NCBI GenBank assembly: GCA_009746045.1
Contig: RPFO01000248.1
Coordinates: 92,501-132,500, forward strand
Direction of reading: 5' to 3'
Length of the DNA stretch: 40,000 bases
Source of the DNA: Mesostigma viride
Lineage: Eukaryota > Streptophyta > Mesostigmatophyceae > Mesostigmatales > Mesostigmataceae
Shown piece by piece: positions 39,533 to 40,000 of the stretch. Positions within the stretch are counted from its first letter, which is position 1, and the number at the start of each line of letters is the position of its first letter. A program made the position numbers and the translations under genes. The notes under the pieces are model-generated. The model searched no databases. It was not told the DNA's origin and saw only the letters and a program-made list of their open reading frames with translations.

Positions 39533-40000
39533 GTGAGGCGGACAGCAGATGGAGAACATTGCCATTGTGATTGTTATTATTGTTAAGGCAGATGGCTATC
39601 ATGAAGGTGATTCTAATCGAGGTGAGGCGGCGCCTCGGGCTTGACACTGTGCTGTAGCACGCATATTTGGACGCCCCCGTGGGCTGTGCCCAGGAAAACA
39701 CGGCTGCTTTGGCCAGGACAGTTATTGTGAGTGGGATCCTTCGCTCATTTCAGCATGAAAACCATGCATGCAGACAGCTGGTGCTGAACGTTGCCTTGTG
39801 GGTTTTGTCACGTTCTCGTGCTTGCTATGTAACAGCGAAGTTGCGAATAGGAGCAGATTGCCCAATTGGTTTTGTTATGATCTTGTGCTTGCTAGGTCGA
39901 AGGCACGCTGCAAATAGGGATAGGAATTGCAAGGCAGACCCGACAAGACCCTGATCCAGGGCCACCCTCCTATTATCTAGCCAGCCAGCCAGCCGACCCA
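39533..40000 (+). other. P5CDH intron 8, 5' part
   Basis: No further P5CDH exon is visible. GAGGTGAGGCGG near 39619 echoes the exon 8 donor. Nothing else is recognised. Confidence 0.65.

Overview
The window is nuclear DNA of a eukaryote, most likely a green alga. The evidence is a spliced plant-type mitochondrial P5C dehydrogenase gene with GC-rich exons and long repeat-filled introns, a tyrosine-recombinase retroelement of the split-direct-repeat type known from volvocine algae, and TGTAA-type 3' end signals inside its repeats. The species cannot be named from the sequence. There are no bacterial operons, rRNA genes or CRISPR arrays.

Layout. 1-2000 holds no recognisable gene. 2005-2750 holds transposon-end fragments, a 317-bp tandem duplication and a (TTG)n tract. 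About 2900-7870 is a decayed L1-type LINE on the minus strand: a possible ORF1 remnant, then an ORF2 with AP endonuclease, reverse transcriptase (YVDD) and zf-RVT broken into six reading-frame segments. 8226-15457 is a nest of non-autonomous DNA transposons. One reversed copy of a TTAA-flanked, piggyBac-like family is interrupted by three other insertions, each with its own target duplication; one of these carries a second copy, and a third copy abuts the right end. 15458-18250 holds miniature inverted-repeat elements, a 22-bp tandem repeat, poly-C/poly-G tracts and the region upstream of the host gene.

18251-39532 (plus strand, continuing off the window) is one host gene. Eight exons encode the first 264 residues of mitochondrial delta-1-pyrroline-5-carboxylate dehydrogenase (P5CDH/ALDH12), and the reading frame is kept across all seven introns. 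The catalytic half lies beyond 40000. The introns are very uneven (291 bp to 10.4 kb) and have collected mobile DNA. Intron 2 has a ~0.8-kb inverted-repeat element. Intron 4 has a 2.3-kb non-autonomous split-direct-repeat element inserted precisely into a (GGAT)n array. Intron 6 has a 5.3-kb antisense element of the same class with gag-like, RT, RNase H and tyrosine recombinase regions, plus a 2.3-kb element with ~32-bp inverted ends inserted in a ~35-bp tandem array.

The most notable result is the pair of split-direct-repeat retroelements in one gene. Both have the order A1-internal-B1-A2-spacer-B2. They share a short inverted-repeat core at the start of A, a conserved block with a TGTAA signal in B, and the same CCCACCC-type spacer between A2 and B2. 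The autonomous one also carries a 2A-like motif at the start of its recombinase frame. Repeated frameshifts in both retroelements, with few stop codons, point to decay or to indel errors in the assembly.
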